NCBI RefSeq assembly: GCF_030403435.1
Contig: NZ_JAUEPH010000001.1
Location: forward strand, 186,001-250,000
Reading direction: 5' to 3'
DNA length: 64,000 nt
From: Algoriphagus sediminis
Lineage (GTDB): Bacteria > Bacteroidota > Bacteroidia > Cytophagales > Cyclobacteriaceae
In this document: positions 44,203-53,527 of the stretch, one piece after another
Position numbering within the stretch: position 1 is the stretch's first letter
Layout: each line of letters begins with the position of its first letter
Notes under the pieces: generated by a model
What the model saw: only the letters and a program-made list of their open reading frames with translations
Database searches by the model: none
What the model was told of the DNA's origin: nothing
Program-made: the position numbers and the translations under genes

Positions 44203-45594
44203 TCAATCCTCTCTCAAGCTAGTAGGCACAGGTTTATTATTCTTCCAGTTTCCGGCGGTGAAATCAGGCACATCGATAGAGTTGGATCGATTTGCCACCG
44301 ACCACTCACTTAATGGACTTATTGCACTCCACAAGGCTGCATCATATACATCCTGATCCAAAGGAAGTCCATTTCTTAGGCAGTCCACCAATCTCCAATC
44401 CATCATGAAATCCATCCCTCCATGACCACCTACTTCCTTTGCTAATTCTCCTACTTTCTGAACGATTTCCGGGGTATATTCTTTCTCAAGTTCTTTCATC
44501 TCTTCCTCTTCCATCCAGCTGTGGCCCTGTGAAACTTTCTGCTCAGGATACTTTTGGGCAAAGCCTTCTGTACCGCTTACTACATGAAGTCGACTATATG
44601 GCCTTGGGGAGGTTACATCGTGCTGAATCATAATGCTTTTACCAAGCTTGGTTTTAACTACCGTGGTATTCATGTTACCTCTATAGTCCTTGGCGGCAAA
44701 TTCATTCCAAAAAGCATCTTCTTCAGCCAATCGCTGCGCCTCTTTTTTCATCTGGAAATCATGGGAAGAAACAGAGCTTAGATAATCCATCTGATCTCCT
44801 CGGTTAATATTTAGAATCTGGCAAATTGGCCCCAAACCATGGGTCGGATAAAGGTTCCCATTTCTATAATTCTCTTTCAGCCTCCACATGCCCTGATAAC
44901 CGTTTTCTTTATCAAAATTCAGCCAAAGCAAATCATGAATATACGCACCTTCAACATGAACCACTTCACCGAAAAATCCCTCTCGAGCCATTTTTAAAGT
45001 CATCAATTCAAAGAAATCATAACAACAATTCTCGAGCTGCATACAATGCTTCTGGGTTCTTTCTGAAGTCTCTACCAACTGCCAACATTCATCCACGGTT
45101 CTGGCTGCCGGAACTTCCACAGCCGCGTGCTTTCCCGCTTCCATAGCATATACTGCCATAGGGGTATGCCATTCCCATGGGGTAGCGATATAAATCAAAT
45201 CCAAATCATCCCGCTCACACATTTCTTTCCAGGCATATGCACTTCCGGAATAACCCTCAGGTCTATGATCTGTCTCTTCGAGCAAAGCTTTGGCTTTTTC
45301 CACCCGATCTGGGAGTAAATCACAAAGAGCCTTAATTTCTACACCTTCAATCTTACTAAGGCGATTTACTGCACCTGGGCCACGCATGCCAAGCCCAACT
45401 ATTCCTACTCGGACAGTTTCAAGCTTAGGTGCTGCGAAACCAGACATATTAAAAGATGAAATTCGACGATTCGCTTTATCGGCCTGTTTTGGAAGTTGAT
45501 CAAACTCGGCAGCCAAAGCACTCTGCATTCCAACAAGTCCAAGCCCAGCTAAACCGGTCGATTTTAAAAACTCTCTTCTTTGATTTTTTTTCAT
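44203..45594 (-). CDS. Gfo/Idh/MocA-fold protein, GH109-like, Tat-exported
   Basis: A twin-arginine signal (KKNQRREFLKSTGLAGLGLVG) precedes a Rossmann domain (RVGIVGLGMRGPG), then EVPAARTVDECW in place of the EKP of ordinary dehydrogenases, and NLYPTHGLGPICQILN with the Tyr and His that act in GH109 enzymes. GH109 proteins hydrolyse alpha-N-acetylgalactosaminides by an NAD-dependent oxidation-elimination route. The mature length of about 450 fits. I chose ATG 45594 since the longer 45630 start puts 12 residues before the twin-arginine signal. It converges with the cyclase gene, 17 bases apart. Confidence 0.82.
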   Translation of the reverse strand: MKKNQRREFLKSTGLAGLGLVGMQSALAAEFDQLPKQADKANRRISSFNMSGFAAPKLETVRVGIVGLGMRGPGAVNRLSKIEGVEIKALCDLLPDRVEKAKALLEETDHRPEGYSGSAYAWKEMCERDDLDLIYIATPWEWHTPMAVYAMEAGKHAAVEVPAARTVDECWQLVETSERTQKHCMQLENCCYDFFELMTLKMAREGFFGEVVHVEGAYIHDLLWLNFDKENGYQGMWRLKENYRNGNLYPTHGLGPICQILNINRGDQMDYLSSVSSHDFQMKKEAQRLAEEDAFWNEFAAKDYRGNMNTTVVKTKLGKSIMIQHDVTSPRPYSRLHVVSGTEGFAQKYPEQKVSQGHSWMEEEEMKELEKEYTPEIVQKVGELAKEVGGHGGMDFMMDWRLVDCLRNGLPLDQDVYDAALWSAISPLSEWSVANRSNSIDVPDFTAGNWKNNKPVPTSLRED

Positions 45595-45755
45595 GGTAAA
45601 CGGTTCCCTTACGAAAGTGAAAATACTCAATATTTATCCATATTCCAGAAATGATGATATTCTAAAGGGAAAAGCTCATAAATCATTAAGAGATTGAGCT
45701 TCACAAAAGCTTTGGTTTTATATTTCTACTCTCCACGATAAAATTGGATTCAGAA

Positions 45756-46664
45756 TTAATTCAAAGATTGCCGAAACTCCTTCGGAGACAAGCCAACTTG
45801 TTGTTTGAACAATCGGGAAAAGTGTTGAGGATATCGGAATCCTAAACCATAAGCTATTTCTGCGATTGAGAGCTCGGGATCATAAATCCTTTGTTTTGCA
45901 ATTTCCATCAATTTCAATTGGATGAATTCTTGGGCGCTTTTTCCGGTTTGCTTTTTCACCAAATCACCAAAATAATTAGGAGAAAGGTTCAGCTTTCCAG
46001 CAAAATAAGCCACAGAAGGAATCCCATTTTCTTTTGCCATTCCTGACCAGATATATGTTTGGAGAGCCGAGCCAAATTGCTCAACTACATTCCTATTGAC
46101 CGAATCTCGGGTAATAAACTGTCGGTCATAGAATCGCTGGCAATAATTTAAAAACAGCTCAATTGCTGATAAAATCACCGTTTTACTATGCTTGTCTATT
46201 CGTTCGGCAAGCTCATCTTCAATCTTTTGAAAGCAATCCAAAACAATTTGCCGCTCTTTGGGTGAAATATGTAAGGCCTCAGAAGTCTCGTAGGAGAAAA
46301 AGTTATAATCACCTATTTTTTTAACAAGATGGGTTCCTAGTAAAAGCTCTGGATGGAATAAGAGCGCATAACCCGAAATTTTTGGCCGCTTACCGATTTT
46401 AGAAATATTGACAACTTGTTCAGGACCTACGAAAACCAAGGTTCCTTCCTGGAAATCATAATTCTTTCGCCCATACCGAAGTTCACATTCCTCACCATCC
46501 TTGAGAAAAACTCCATAAAAGTGATATCGAACGGACTTTGGATCAGGATTCTTCGGCCATTCTCCCTTTGATAAATCTAATACTGTGACAAGAGGATGCA
46601 GACTTGATAACTTTAAAGGTTTACAGTAATCATTTACGTTTTTGAGATCTATGATTTCTTCCAT
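45756..46664 (-). CDS. AraC-family transcriptional regulator
   Basis: The 302-residue protein has an N-terminal cupin-like sensing part (DFQEGTLVFVGPEQVVNI) and a C-terminal pair of helix-turn-helix motifs (AYFAGKLNLSPNYFGDLVKKQTG and SIAEIAYGLGFRYPQHFSRLFKQQVGLSPKEFR). This is the AraC DNA-binding domain. It is transcribed away from the NTF2-like and IorAB genes, and the space between holds a 21-base-spaced direct repeat that could be its operator. The ligand is unknown. Confidence 0.92.
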   Translation of the reverse strand: MEEIIDLKNVNDYCKPLKLSSLHPLVTVLDLSKGEWPKNPDPKSVRYHFYGVFLKDGEECELRYGRKNYDFQEGTLVFVGPEQVVNISKIGKRPKISGYALLFHPELLLGTHLVKKIGDYNFFSYETSEALHISPKERQIVLDCFQKIEDELAERIDKHSKTVILSAIELFLNYCQRFYDRQFITRDSVNRNVVEQFGSALQTYIWSGMAKENGIPSVAYFAGKLNLSPNYFGDLVKKQTGKSAQEFIQLKLMEIAKQRIYDPELSIAEIAYGLGFRYPQHFSRLFKQQVGLSPKEFRQSLN

Positions 46665-46715
46665 GGTATTAGGATTTCGATCTTAAATAGAAAGTGTGTC
46701 TGGAAAATTAGGCGT

Positions 46716-46756
46716 TCCTGTAATAATGGTCGGTAATCCTGTAATTTCGGTAAGTA
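46716..46756. promoter_or_regulatory. Direct repeat, likely AraC operator
   Basis: The 9-mer TCCTGTAAT occurs at 46716-46724 and 46737-46745, exactly 21 bases apart. Each copy is followed in register by GGT (46728 and 46749) and GTA (46733 and 46754), so 15 of 20 positions match. AraC-type regulators bind two direct half-sites about two helical turns apart. The repeat lies between the divergent regulator gene (start 46664) and the NTF2-like gene (start 46808). Assignment to this regulator is inferred. Confidence 0.65.
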
Positions 46757-46807
46757 ATTTATAATTAACGGGATATAGCTTTAAAGTTGAAACAGAATAA
46801 AATAATT

Positions 46808-47257
46808 ATGAAGAAAATACTCTTTGGACTTGTTCTCCTAGTTGTTACATCTACTGGGTCTTTTGCTCAATCCTCTGAAGAAAAAGAAGTGTACCAACTA
46901 TCGATGGATAAATGGCAATGGATGGCCGAAAAAGACGTCGAAAAACTCACTCCTTTATTTCATCCAGAGGCAAAATTCGTACACATGAGTGGAACATGGA
47001 CGACCGCTAGAGAACTTGAAATCATAGAAACAGGAAGCATTTGGTACAAAAATGCTAAGGTTCATGATACAGCCATTAAAATATTTGGGAATACTGCAGT
47101 TGTTTGGAATCGAATTACTTTAACAACTTATGTGAGAGGCAGTGATGTGGAAAATGAGTTTACCGTGACAGAAGTTTATCAAAAAGAAGGTGCCGATTGG
47201 AAAATGTTGGCATTGACTTTCAGTAGTGTCAGAGATACGCATCAAATAGAAAAGTGA
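46808..47257 (+). CDS. NTF2-like (DUF4440/SnoaL type) secreted protein
   Basis: A signal peptide (KKILFGLVLLVVTSTGSFAQ/SS) leads into a cone-shaped NTF2-like fold of about 125 residues, with YQLSMDKWQWMAEKDVEKLTPLFHPEAKFVHMSG and VTEVYQKEGADWKMLALTFS. The fold often binds or isomerises small hydrophobic molecules. It stands between the AraC operator and the IorAB genes, 97 bases upstream of the latter, and may serve the same substrate. ATG 46808 fits the signal peptide better than the 46787 start. Confidence 0.8.
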   Translation: MKKILFGLVLLVVTSTGSFAQSSEEKEVYQLSMDKWQWMAEKDVEKLTPLFHPEAKFVHMSGTWTTARELEIIETGSIWYKNAKVHDTAIKIFGNTAVVWNRITLTTYVRGSDVENEFTVTEVYQKEGADWKMLALTFSSVRDTHQIEK

Positions 47258-47354
47258 TTGGCTATAAAATTCAAAAGAATTCTTCAGGTACAGTTTTCAT
47301 TACAACCCGATAGTGCGAAGTAATTCTTAAATTAAAATTCTAAATCAATATGAC

Positions 47355-47813
47355 ATGGCACAATTCAACCTCAATATCAACGGAAAATCCCGGCAGGTCG
47401 ATGTAGACCCGAACACCCCTATGCTTTGGGTTTTAAGGGATCATCTAGATTTGGTTGGCACTAAATTCGGATGCGGAATCGCCCAGTGTGGTGCATGTAC
47501 CATCCATCTTGACGGAAACGCCGTAAGGTCCTGCCAACTTCCTGTTTCAGCGGCACAAGACGCTAAAATTACAACAATTGAAGGGCTTTCGGAGAATGGA
47601 GACCACCCGGTTCAGCAGGCATGGAAAGAACATGATGTTCCTCAGTGTGGGTACTGTCAGGCAGGCCAAATTATGAGTGCAGCTGCTTTGCTGGAAAGTA
47701 ATCCTAAGCCCAGCGATGAGCAAATTGAAAATGCTATGAATGGAAATATTTGTCGCTGCGGTACCTATGTGCGGATTAAAGCAGCCGTGAAAACAGCTTC
47801 ACAGAAACTCTAA
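47355..47813 (+). CDS. (2Fe-2S) subunit of an isoquinoline 1-oxidoreductase-type molybdenum hydroxylase
   Basis: The 152 residues hold two [2Fe-2S] clusters: the ferredoxin-like [15 protein letters not shown] with a further C (VRSCQLP), and the helical CGYCQAG ... NICRCGTY. It is the small subunit of xanthine-oxidase-family enzymes of the IorA type and passes electrons out of the Mo site. The start ATG follows a clean intergenic gap of 97 bases. The large subunit follows after 12 bases. Confidence 0.93.
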   Translation: MAQFNLNINGKSRQVDVDPNTPMLWVLRDHLDLVGTKFGCGIAQCGACTIHLDGNAVRSCQLPVSAAQDAKITTIEGLSENGDHPVQQAWKEHDVPQCGYCQAGQIMSAAALLESNPKPSDEQIENAMNGNICRCGTYVRIKAAVKTASQKL

Positions 47814-47825
47814 TCCATCAAAATC

Positions 47826-50087
47826 ATGAAAACTTTAGATACCAAACTTAATCGAAGATCCTTTCTAAAAGCATCTGCCTTGGCAGGTGGAGGTATGATG
47901 CTCAGTTTTAGCTGGCTTGTGGGATGTAAACCCACGGAGGAGGAAATCCTTACCATGCCTGAAGAATGGTTTCAGTTGAATAGCTATATCAAGATTGGTG
48001 AAAACGGAGCCGTGACACTTTATTCTCCAAATCCTGAATTCGGGTCCAATGTGAAAACATCTATGCCCATGATTTTGGCTGAGGAACTGGATACCGATTG
48101 GAAAAATGTATTTGTTGAGCAAGCTGATTTTTATCCTGAGCGATATGACCGACAGTTCACCGGAGGAAGCCAGGGAATTCGTCAGGGATGGACGCCTTTA
48201 AGAACCGCAGGTGCCGCCGCCAGAGCAATGCTTGTTAATGCAGCTGCGCAAAGCTGGAATGTTCCAGTCTCAGAAATAACTACATCAGCTGGTCATCTTG
48301 AACACAAGGCTTCCGGCAAAAAGGCTCATTTTGGTGAAATGGCTTCTTTGGCTGCCACGCTGGAAATTCCTGAAGAAGTAACCCTTAAGGATATCAGTGA
48401 CTTTACGATCATAGGAACTTCCAAGAAGAACGTTGATGCAGATAAAATTTTAACGGGTAAACCCATGTTTGCTCTTGATCATAAGGTGGCAGGAATGAAA
48501 TATGCCGCAGTTGTCCATCCTCCTGCTTTTGGTATGCGACTTAAATCTTTTGACAAAAGCTCCGTGAGTGGAATGTCTGGAATAAAAGATGTTTTTCCTG
48601 TTTCCATTTTTAAGGATGATTATGCCAGGCATTTCTTTGACACCACTACTTTCCCTGAATTAATTGCCATTGTAGGTGATTCCACCTGGGAAGTAATGCA
48701 AGCAAAGAAAAAACTGGTAGCCGAATGGGAAGAAGCACCTGAAACTACATTCCCAATGGCAGGTCGAGGAGGGTCTACGATCACTTCGACTGTTCCGGCA
48801 GGACTAGAAAACTCTACTATCCATAAGCAGAAAATGGCTGAGTACATTCAAAAACCCGGAAATGTAGTTCGCAGGGATGGTGATCCTGAAGCGGCTTTTG
48901 CGCAAGCCGCCAAAGTTTTAGAAAGAACCTACACTGCTCCTTTTCTGGCACATAATACCATGGAGCCAATTAATTGTTTTGCTGATGTAAAGGCAGACAA
49001 AGTAGAAATTTATGGTCCTACCCAAGCTCCTGAAGCGATTATGGGAGCCTTAGTACAGGCATTAGAAATGCCACAGGAAAATATTCAAATTAATCTAGCC
49101 AGAATGGGTGGAGGTTTTGGAAGAAGAGCATACAGTCATCACATGGTAGAGGCAGCTTTGATCTCCAAAAAAATCCAGGCACCCATTAAAATGGTTTATA
49201 CTCGTGAGGACGATATGTCTGCGGGGGTGTACCGACCCACTTACTCGGCCACATATAGAGCTGCTCTGGATGAGGACAATAATCTATTAGCATTTCATGT
49301 GAAAGCAGGAGGAATCCCCGAGACTCCATTGCATGCGAATCGATTCCCAGCAGGAGCGATCGATAATTATCTAGCAGAGGCCTGGGAAATACCTTCAAAT
49401 ATCACCATTGGAGCCTTTCGTGCACCGAGGTCTAATTTCATCGCAGGTGCGGAACAAAGTTTCTTGGATGAACTTGCCGAAGAAATGGGCAAAGACCCCA
49501 TCGAATTTAGGCTGGAACTGCTAAAACGAGCTGAGACCAACCCGGTTGGGTCAAGGAATGATTACGACCCTAAGCGCTATGCAGGTGTTTTAGAACTAGT
49601 TCGAAAAAATTCCGATTGGAACAATCCCAAATCTGGTGTAAGTCGAGGAGTCTCTGCTTATTTCTGCCATAATTCCTATGTGGCTGAAGTCGTTGACACC
49701 AAAATTGTTGACAATCAGCCTTTAGTTGAATCGGTGTTTGCAGCAGTGGATTGTGGAATAGTCGTGAATCCTGATGCTGCTAGAAATATGGGGGAAGGGG
49801 CTATCGTAGATGGCATTGGAAATGCCTTTTATGGGGAAATGTCATTTGAAAATGGTGCTCCTACCAAAAGGAATTTTGATAAGTACCGGATGATCCGACA
49901 TGAGGAGTCACCTAAAAATATAAAAGTCGATTTTGTTGAAAGTGATGTAGATCCAACTGGTTTGGGAGAACCACTTTTTCCACCTGTTTTCGCTGCTCTC
50001 GCCAATTCATTATATAAAGCCACGGGAAAAAGATATTACGATCAACCTTTTGCACCACAACTGGAAATGGAGAATTTAAGAATGTAA
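47826..50087 (+). CDS. Molybdopterin subunit of isoquinoline 1-oxidoreductase-type hydroxylase, Tat-exported
   Basis: The 753-residue large subunit starts with a twin-arginine signal (NRRSFLKASALAGGGMMLS) ending in LVGC, so it may also be lipidated. Later it has RMGGGFGRRAYSHH for MoCo binding, GAFRAPRSNFIAG, and near the end TGLGEPLFPPVFAALANSL with the catalytic Glu in GLGE. IorB-type enzymes hydroxylate N-heterocycles or oxidise aldehydes; the substrate is not known. A perfect hairpin terminator lies 20 bases after the stop. Confidence 0.91.
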   Translation: MKTLDTKLNRRSFLKASALAGGGMMLSFSWLVGCKPTEEEILTMPEEWFQLNSYIKIGENGAVTLYSPNPEFGSNVKTSMPMILAEELDTDWKNVFVEQADFYPERYDRQFTGGSQGIRQGWTPLRTAGAAARAMLVNAAAQSWNVPVSEITTSAGHLEHKASGKKAHFGEMASLAATLEIPEEVTLKDISDFTIIGTSKKNVDADKILTGKPMFALDHKVAGMKYAAVVHPPAFGMRLKSFDKSSVSGMSGIKDVFPVSIFKDDYARHFFDTTTFPELIAIVGDSTWEVMQAKKKLVAEWEEAPETTFPMAGRGGSTITSTVPAGLENSTIHKQKMAEYIQKPGNVVRRDGDPEAAFAQAAKVLERTYTAPFLAHNTMEPINCFADVKADKVEIYGPTQAPEAIMGALVQALEMPQENIQINLARMGGGFGRRAYSHHMVEAALISKKIQAPIKMVYTREDDMSAGVYRPTYSATYRAALDEDNNLLAFHVKAGGIPETPLHANRFPAGAIDNYLAEAWEIPSNITIGAFRAPRSNFIAGAEQSFLDELAEEMGKDPIEFRLELLKRAETNPVGSRNDYDPKRYAGVLELVRKNSDWNNPKSGVSRGVSAYFCHNSYVAEVVDTKIVDNQPLVESVFAAVDCGIVVNPDAARNMGEGAIVDGIGNAFYGEMSFENGAPTKRNFDKYRMIRHEESPKNIKVDFVESDVDPTGLGEPLFPPVFAALANSLYKATGKRYYDQPFAPQLEMENLRM

Positions 50088-50107
50088 CAATTACTATTTC
50101 AAGAGAT

Positions 50108-50137
50108 AAAAGCCTGCTTCTTTCAGAGCAGGCTTTT
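50108..50137. terminator. Bidirectional terminator after iorB-like gene
   Basis: AAAAGCCTGCT (50108-50118) pairs perfectly with AGCAGGCTTTT (50127-50137) around an 8-base loop. It stands between the convergent molybdenum hydroxylase gene and the DUF2892 gene and can serve both strands because of its A and T flanks. Confidence 0.88.
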
Positions 50138-50151
50138 CTTGTATTGATGGG

Positions 50152-50352
50152 TTAGTTTTTCGAGGTCTTCAGACCCAAAGCAACATAAAGCGGACAGAAA
50201 CTCACCAAACTGGTGAGTATAAAAACACCCGCTAGGACAAGCCCGATAATTCCCAGAACTCCTGAAATTTGTCCAGAGAAGAATAAAATTACCAATACTG
50301 CAGCGACAAAAAGTCTTAATCCACGATCCAAACTTCCCATATTCTTTTTCAT
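50152..50352 (-). CDS. DUF2892 inner-membrane protein
   Basis: The 66 residues form two transmembrane helices (LRLFVAAVLVILFFSGQISG and VLGIIGLVLAGVFILTSLVSF) followed by CPLYVALGL. The N-terminal NMGSLDRGLR and the CPLY motif are typical of DUF2892 (YgaP C-domain type), which in other bacteria is fused to or encoded beside rhodaneses. A rhodanese gene lies 12 kb away in the minus-strand run, and both it and this gene lie downstream of the same 12-base palindrome. The function is unknown; sulfur metabolism is suggested by context. Confidence 0.85.
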   Translation of the reverse strand: MKKNMGSLDRGLRLFVAAVLVILFFSGQISGVLGIIGLVLAGVFILTSLVSFCPLYVALGLKTSKN

Positions 50353-50426
50353 GATTTCTAATTTTTTTGGTTGTTGTTTGATTTTTAAATCTTACTGAAA
50401 TTAGAATTGAAAAAGGAAAAGAGGAA

Positions 50427-50438
50427 TGACAAAAGTCA
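50427..50438. promoter_or_regulatory. Palindrome TGACAAAAGTCA, likely Crp/Fnr-family site
   Basis: A perfect 12-base inverted repeat with TGAC/GTCA halves lies 74 bases upstream of the DUF2892 start. The identical 12-mer lies upstream of the Crp/Fnr gene at 63739. Its half-site resembles the TTGAC-N4-GTCAA core of Nnr/Dnr-type operators. The site is also just downstream of the last gene of the minus-strand run, so it most likely serves the DUF2892 gene. Confidence 0.6.
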
Positions 50439-50457
50439 CAGTATCGGCTGATTTTCT

Positions 50458-51498
50458 TTAATCAGAATAGTACTTTCGCAGGACGTCCTCTGCCGTTTTT
50501 CCCTGAGGAGTAAAGTCTATGCCTTGTCTGGCTCCATGAGGAAACCACTTCCACCAGAAGGCGCCTGCCATCCAAGGTTCTTGCCAGACAGCTTCAAAAA
50601 ATGCTTCATAACAAAGCGCCTGCATTTCTTCCGAGACGGTGGCATCCCTTCTGTCACTAGGCCACACCCAAGGTTCTACGGCAGCATCCTGAGTATTACA
50701 ATATCCAATTTCTGTAAATACCACAGGTTTTTGGAATTTAGACGAAATTCTCTCTATCCTTTCTTTTGGTTCTTCCCAACCTTTGATCAGATCCTTCAAT
50801 CCTGGAACTTTCTTTTTCGAAAGTGGGAAATAAGCCTGAACTCCTATGAAATCCAGCTCATCCCAAAATTCTATATGCTCAAACTCGGTGAAATTCGCTG
50901 CATAAATTAATTTACCGGAATACACCTTTTTCACCTGTGAAATAACTTTTCTCCAGTCTTCTTCACGGTGGGAAGTTCTCTCGAGTTCAGTGCCAATACA
51001 AAGGACCGGAATCTCCAATTTTTCAGCTAAAATTGCATAATCAAGGATGAATCCACGATAATTATCAAACCAGAGATTCCAATCTCCTTCATCCTTCATT
51101 TCTATCTCTCCCGGCCAACTACCCCTCACCCAGAGGTGTGGTTTAAGCACGTTTAAAATATTATGTTTTCTTGTGGAGTCAAGTGTGGCGGCTATACCTC
51201 TGGAAGACTCTCCCCACCACATTTCATCACTTTCCACTCTCCATCGGATATCAGGATTACTGGGATCAGATTGCCAGCCAAATGGAGTTTGTGAAATGGC
51301 ATCAGCCCCTGTTTTCAACAAGTTTGCCACTTCTCCACCTTCTAAAGCTCTCCTTGAACCTACCCATGAAATTCCTTTCCACTTTTCCTTCGCGACAGCG
51401 GGTTTTAATGACCTTTCCTGATGGATAATATAAGCCAGAAACATAGCCAGGATTAAGCCTATGCTACTAAAAAGATATGTATTGCTTCTGCTAAACAA
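50458..51498 (-). CDS. GH113-like glycoside hydrolase (mannanase type)
   Basis: The 346-residue protein has a single membrane anchor (NTYLFSSIGLILAMFLAYII) and a TIM-barrel with WKGISWVG, VLKPHLWVRGSWPGE, LCIGTELERT carrying the acid/base Glu, GVQAYFPLS, and VVFTEIGYCNT with the nucleophile Glu, then FWWKWFPHG. This layout matches GH113, whose known members are beta-1,4-mannanases, though the GTA TIM-barrel group is also close. It is the last gene of the long minus-strand run and follows the hydrolase gene by 1 base. A role in trimming or recycling a mannan-like glycan is inferred. Confidence 0.75.
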   Translation of the reverse strand: MFSRSNTYLFSSIGLILAMFLAYIIHQERSLKPAVAKEKWKGISWVGSRRALEGGEVANLLKTGADAISQTPFGWQSDPSNPDIRWRVESDEMWWGESSRGIAATLDSTRKHNILNVLKPHLWVRGSWPGEIEMKDEGDWNLWFDNYRGFILDYAILAEKLEIPVLCIGTELERTSHREEDWRKVISQVKKVYSGKLIYAANFTEFEHIEFWDELDFIGVQAYFPLSKKKVPGLKDLIKGWEEPKERIERISSKFQKPVVFTEIGYCNTQDAAVEPWVWPSDRRDATVSEEMQALCYEAFFEAVWQEPWMAGAFWWKWFPHGARQGIDFTPQGKTAEDVLRKYYSD

Positions 51499-51499
51499 T

Positions 51500-52717
51500 T
51501 CAAATTGGTTTGGTGATTATTTCAATCTCTTCACTGAGGGTTCGATGAACCGGACAACGATCTGCTATTTCCATTAATCTAGCTCTTTGCTTGTCATCAA
51601 GTTGACCCTCTATTTTTATCAAACGAGTGAATTGACCAACCTTTGACTTGGTCTCATTCGGATGTAAGGCATCTTCCTTATGAATATTCTCAAAATTCAA
51701 ATAGACTTTCACTTCGGACACTTTCCAGTCTTTGCGCTCAGCATACATTTTCAAAGTCATGGCAGTACAGGTACCCAATGAAGACATTAACAAATCATAG
51801 GGAGTTGGACCAAGATTGGCTCCACCAACATCAACAGGCTCATCTGCAAGTAGGTGATGATATGGAGTCTTGACTTCAGTGGTAAAGCCTTTGCCGGATA
51901 ACCTTATCAGCACCTGATTTCCTTTCAAGTCGTGAATAGGGCCTTCTGGCTCTTGCACTTTCACATACCGACTACCCCAGGAAGTGATTACTTCTGCAAT
52001 GTAATTACTGTCATCATCATCATTAATCATATGTGATGCCCCATCAAGAGAAATAAAGCTTTTAGGATGGAATGCTGCCTGATAGATTTCTGCAGCGTTT
52101 TCTATATCAACGATCTCATCTTGAGGAGAATGAAAAATCAAAAGCGACTTTCTCAGTTTATTGAGAAATGAGCTGAGCGGCTTTTGCTCCAAATCATCCA
52201 CAAATTGCTTATCAATTCGAAAAGGCCTGCCCCCAATATGAACTTCTGCAGAACCTTTTTCTTCCAATTCAGTCAAGCCATCTTTGAATAAATTTTTCAC
52301 ATGTGCCGGATAAGATGGGGCGCCTATGGTTACTATGGCTTCTACATTATCCAGTTTTGCGGATGCATAAAGTACCGCTGCACCACCAAGTGAATGCCCA
52401 ACTAGTAGCTGAGGGGCCCGATAATGCTCTGTGAGATATTCCGTGGCATCTAGAAGGTCGGTAACATTAGACCCAAAAGAGGAATCTACCAGTTCCCCTT
52501 CACTCCTTCCCAGACCTGTGAAATCAAAACTTAAAACGCCTACCCCTGCATTTGATAGAGCCCTGGAAATCTTGGTAACTGCCGAAAAATTTTTGGAACA
52601 GGTGAAACAATGAGCGAAAAGTGCGAAGTACTTTGGGGTCTCATCCAGAGGTAGATATAAATCTGCAGCTAAATCGAATCCCCGGCTATTTTTAAATTTA
52701 AGCTTTTGAGGATTCAT
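51500..52717 (-). CDS. Alpha/beta hydrolase-OsmC fusion
   Basis: Residues 1-255 are an alpha/beta hydrolase (ALFAHCFTCSKN, the nucleophile Ser in VGHSLGGAAV, HSPQDEIVD, and GASHMIND). Residues 265-405 are an OsmC/Ohr-like domain with DLLMSSLGTCTAMTLKMYAERK and RCPVHRTL supplying the two peroxidatic Cys-type residues. This fusion is known across Bacteroidota. It may remove organic peroxides or esters. It lies inside the minus-strand run, 13 bases after the DUF6503-like gene. Confidence 0.88.
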   Translation of the reverse strand: MNPQKLKFKNSRGFDLAADLYLPLDETPKYFALFAHCFTCSKNFSAVTKISRALSNAGVGVLSFDFTGLGRSEGELVDSSFGSNVTDLLDATEYLTEHYRAPQLLVGHSLGGAAVLYASAKLDNVEAIVTIGAPSYPAHVKNLFKDGLTELEEKGSAEVHIGGRPFRIDKQFVDDLEQKPLSSFLNKLRKSLLIFHSPQDEIVDIENAAEIYQAAFHPKSFISLDGASHMINDDDDSNYIAEVITSWGSRYVKVQEPEGPIHDLKGNQVLIRLSGKGFTTEVKTPYHHLLADEPVDVGGANLGPTPYDLLMSSLGTCTAMTLKMYAERKDWKVSEVKVYLNFENIHKEDALHPNETKSKVGQFTRLIKIEGQLDDKQRARLMEIADRCPVHRTLSEEIEIITKPI

Positions 52718-52730
52718 ATAAATTTCGAGT

Positions 52731-53471
52731 TTAGTTAACTTCTATGTTTTCAAGATTTATCTCTGAAAGTAACTCTAATTCTCCAGAAATATAAAGTTCC
52801 TTCATTTTATCTACGGGCGTATTCTTATCCATCGGCTTGAAATTCAAGTAATTCTGAAATCGTATTCCACCCACTTCATTCACATCACTTACTTCTCTAA
52901 ACCTGACTCCTCCCCCATCGGTATGGTAGCTATAGGCGAGGTAATCTACGTAGAAGTCCTCCACACCAATCCAGTACAAAAAAACGTCGTCAAAATCTTC
53001 TCCTCCACCTTCTTCCTTAAAAGTCACTTTGATTTGATGATAATTTTCACCTCTTATCTCAGTGATTCCCTCATAGGATTTAATAGCTGCAGGGTCATTT
53101 AGCCCGTAGGGCAAAAAAGCAAAATAAGCCACTGAGTTCACTGATCTGGAAAAAGCTCCTACTCTTTCATCAGTTAAAGTATCTATTTGAGCCCCATTTA
53201 CTGTTCTTATGAATCCTCCATTATTCAGCACATCCTTAACCCTTCCAGTAGAATCCGTGAACTCCCTGCTGTATTCATATTCCTTTGGACTCTTGAAAAT
53301 CTGATAATGTATATCCCTGAAGTCAAAACTGATGTGGGAGGTGAAGTAGTTTTCTCCCCCATGTGCGACAATGGCATTTCCCACTATCTTCTCAGCCTCG
53401 GTCCTGGAGCCACAAGACCAAATTAAAATAAGCACAAGGAAGATCATTATAAGTGAAGATTTACTTCTCAT
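52731..53471 (-). CDS. DUF6503-like lipoprotein, paralogue 1
   Basis: A lipoprotein signal (SSLIMIFLVLILIWSC/GS) precedes about 225 residues beginning EKIVGNAIVAHGGENY. The mature part is beta-rich with many YWIGVEDFYVDYLAY-type strands and resembles LolA/outer-membrane lipoprotein-sorting folds; it also resembles the next gene upstream, especially its opening AHGG. No enzyme motif is visible. I chose ATG 53471 because the signal begins there; the 53516 start adds 15 residues. Confidence 0.65.
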   Translation of the reverse strand: MRSKSSLIMIFLVLILIWSCGSRTEAEKIVGNAIVAHGGENYFTSHISFDFRDIHYQIFKSPKEYEYSREFTDSTGRVKDVLNNGGFIRTVNGAQIDTLTDERVGAFSRSVNSVAYFAFLPYGLNDPAAIKSYEGITEIRGENYHQIKVTFKEEGGGEDFDDVFLYWIGVEDFYVDYLAYSYHTDGGGVRFREVSDVNEVGGIRFQNYLNFKPMDKNTPVDKMKELYISGELELLSEINLENIEVN

Positions 53472-53527
53472 TTCAAAGGTTTTGGGGAAAAGGAAATTTT
53501 GAATAGTAAGGTTCATTTTTTTTTAAC

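Noticed and set aside
44826..45146. 106-codon plus-strand frame opposite the GH109-like gene
   Set aside because: Antisense shadow of a well-supported gene; protein has no family resemblance.
48551..48562. TGACAAAAG half of the Crp/Fnr palindrome inside the molybdenum hydroxylase gene
   Set aside because: The right half is broken (CTC instead of TCA) and it lies within a coding region.
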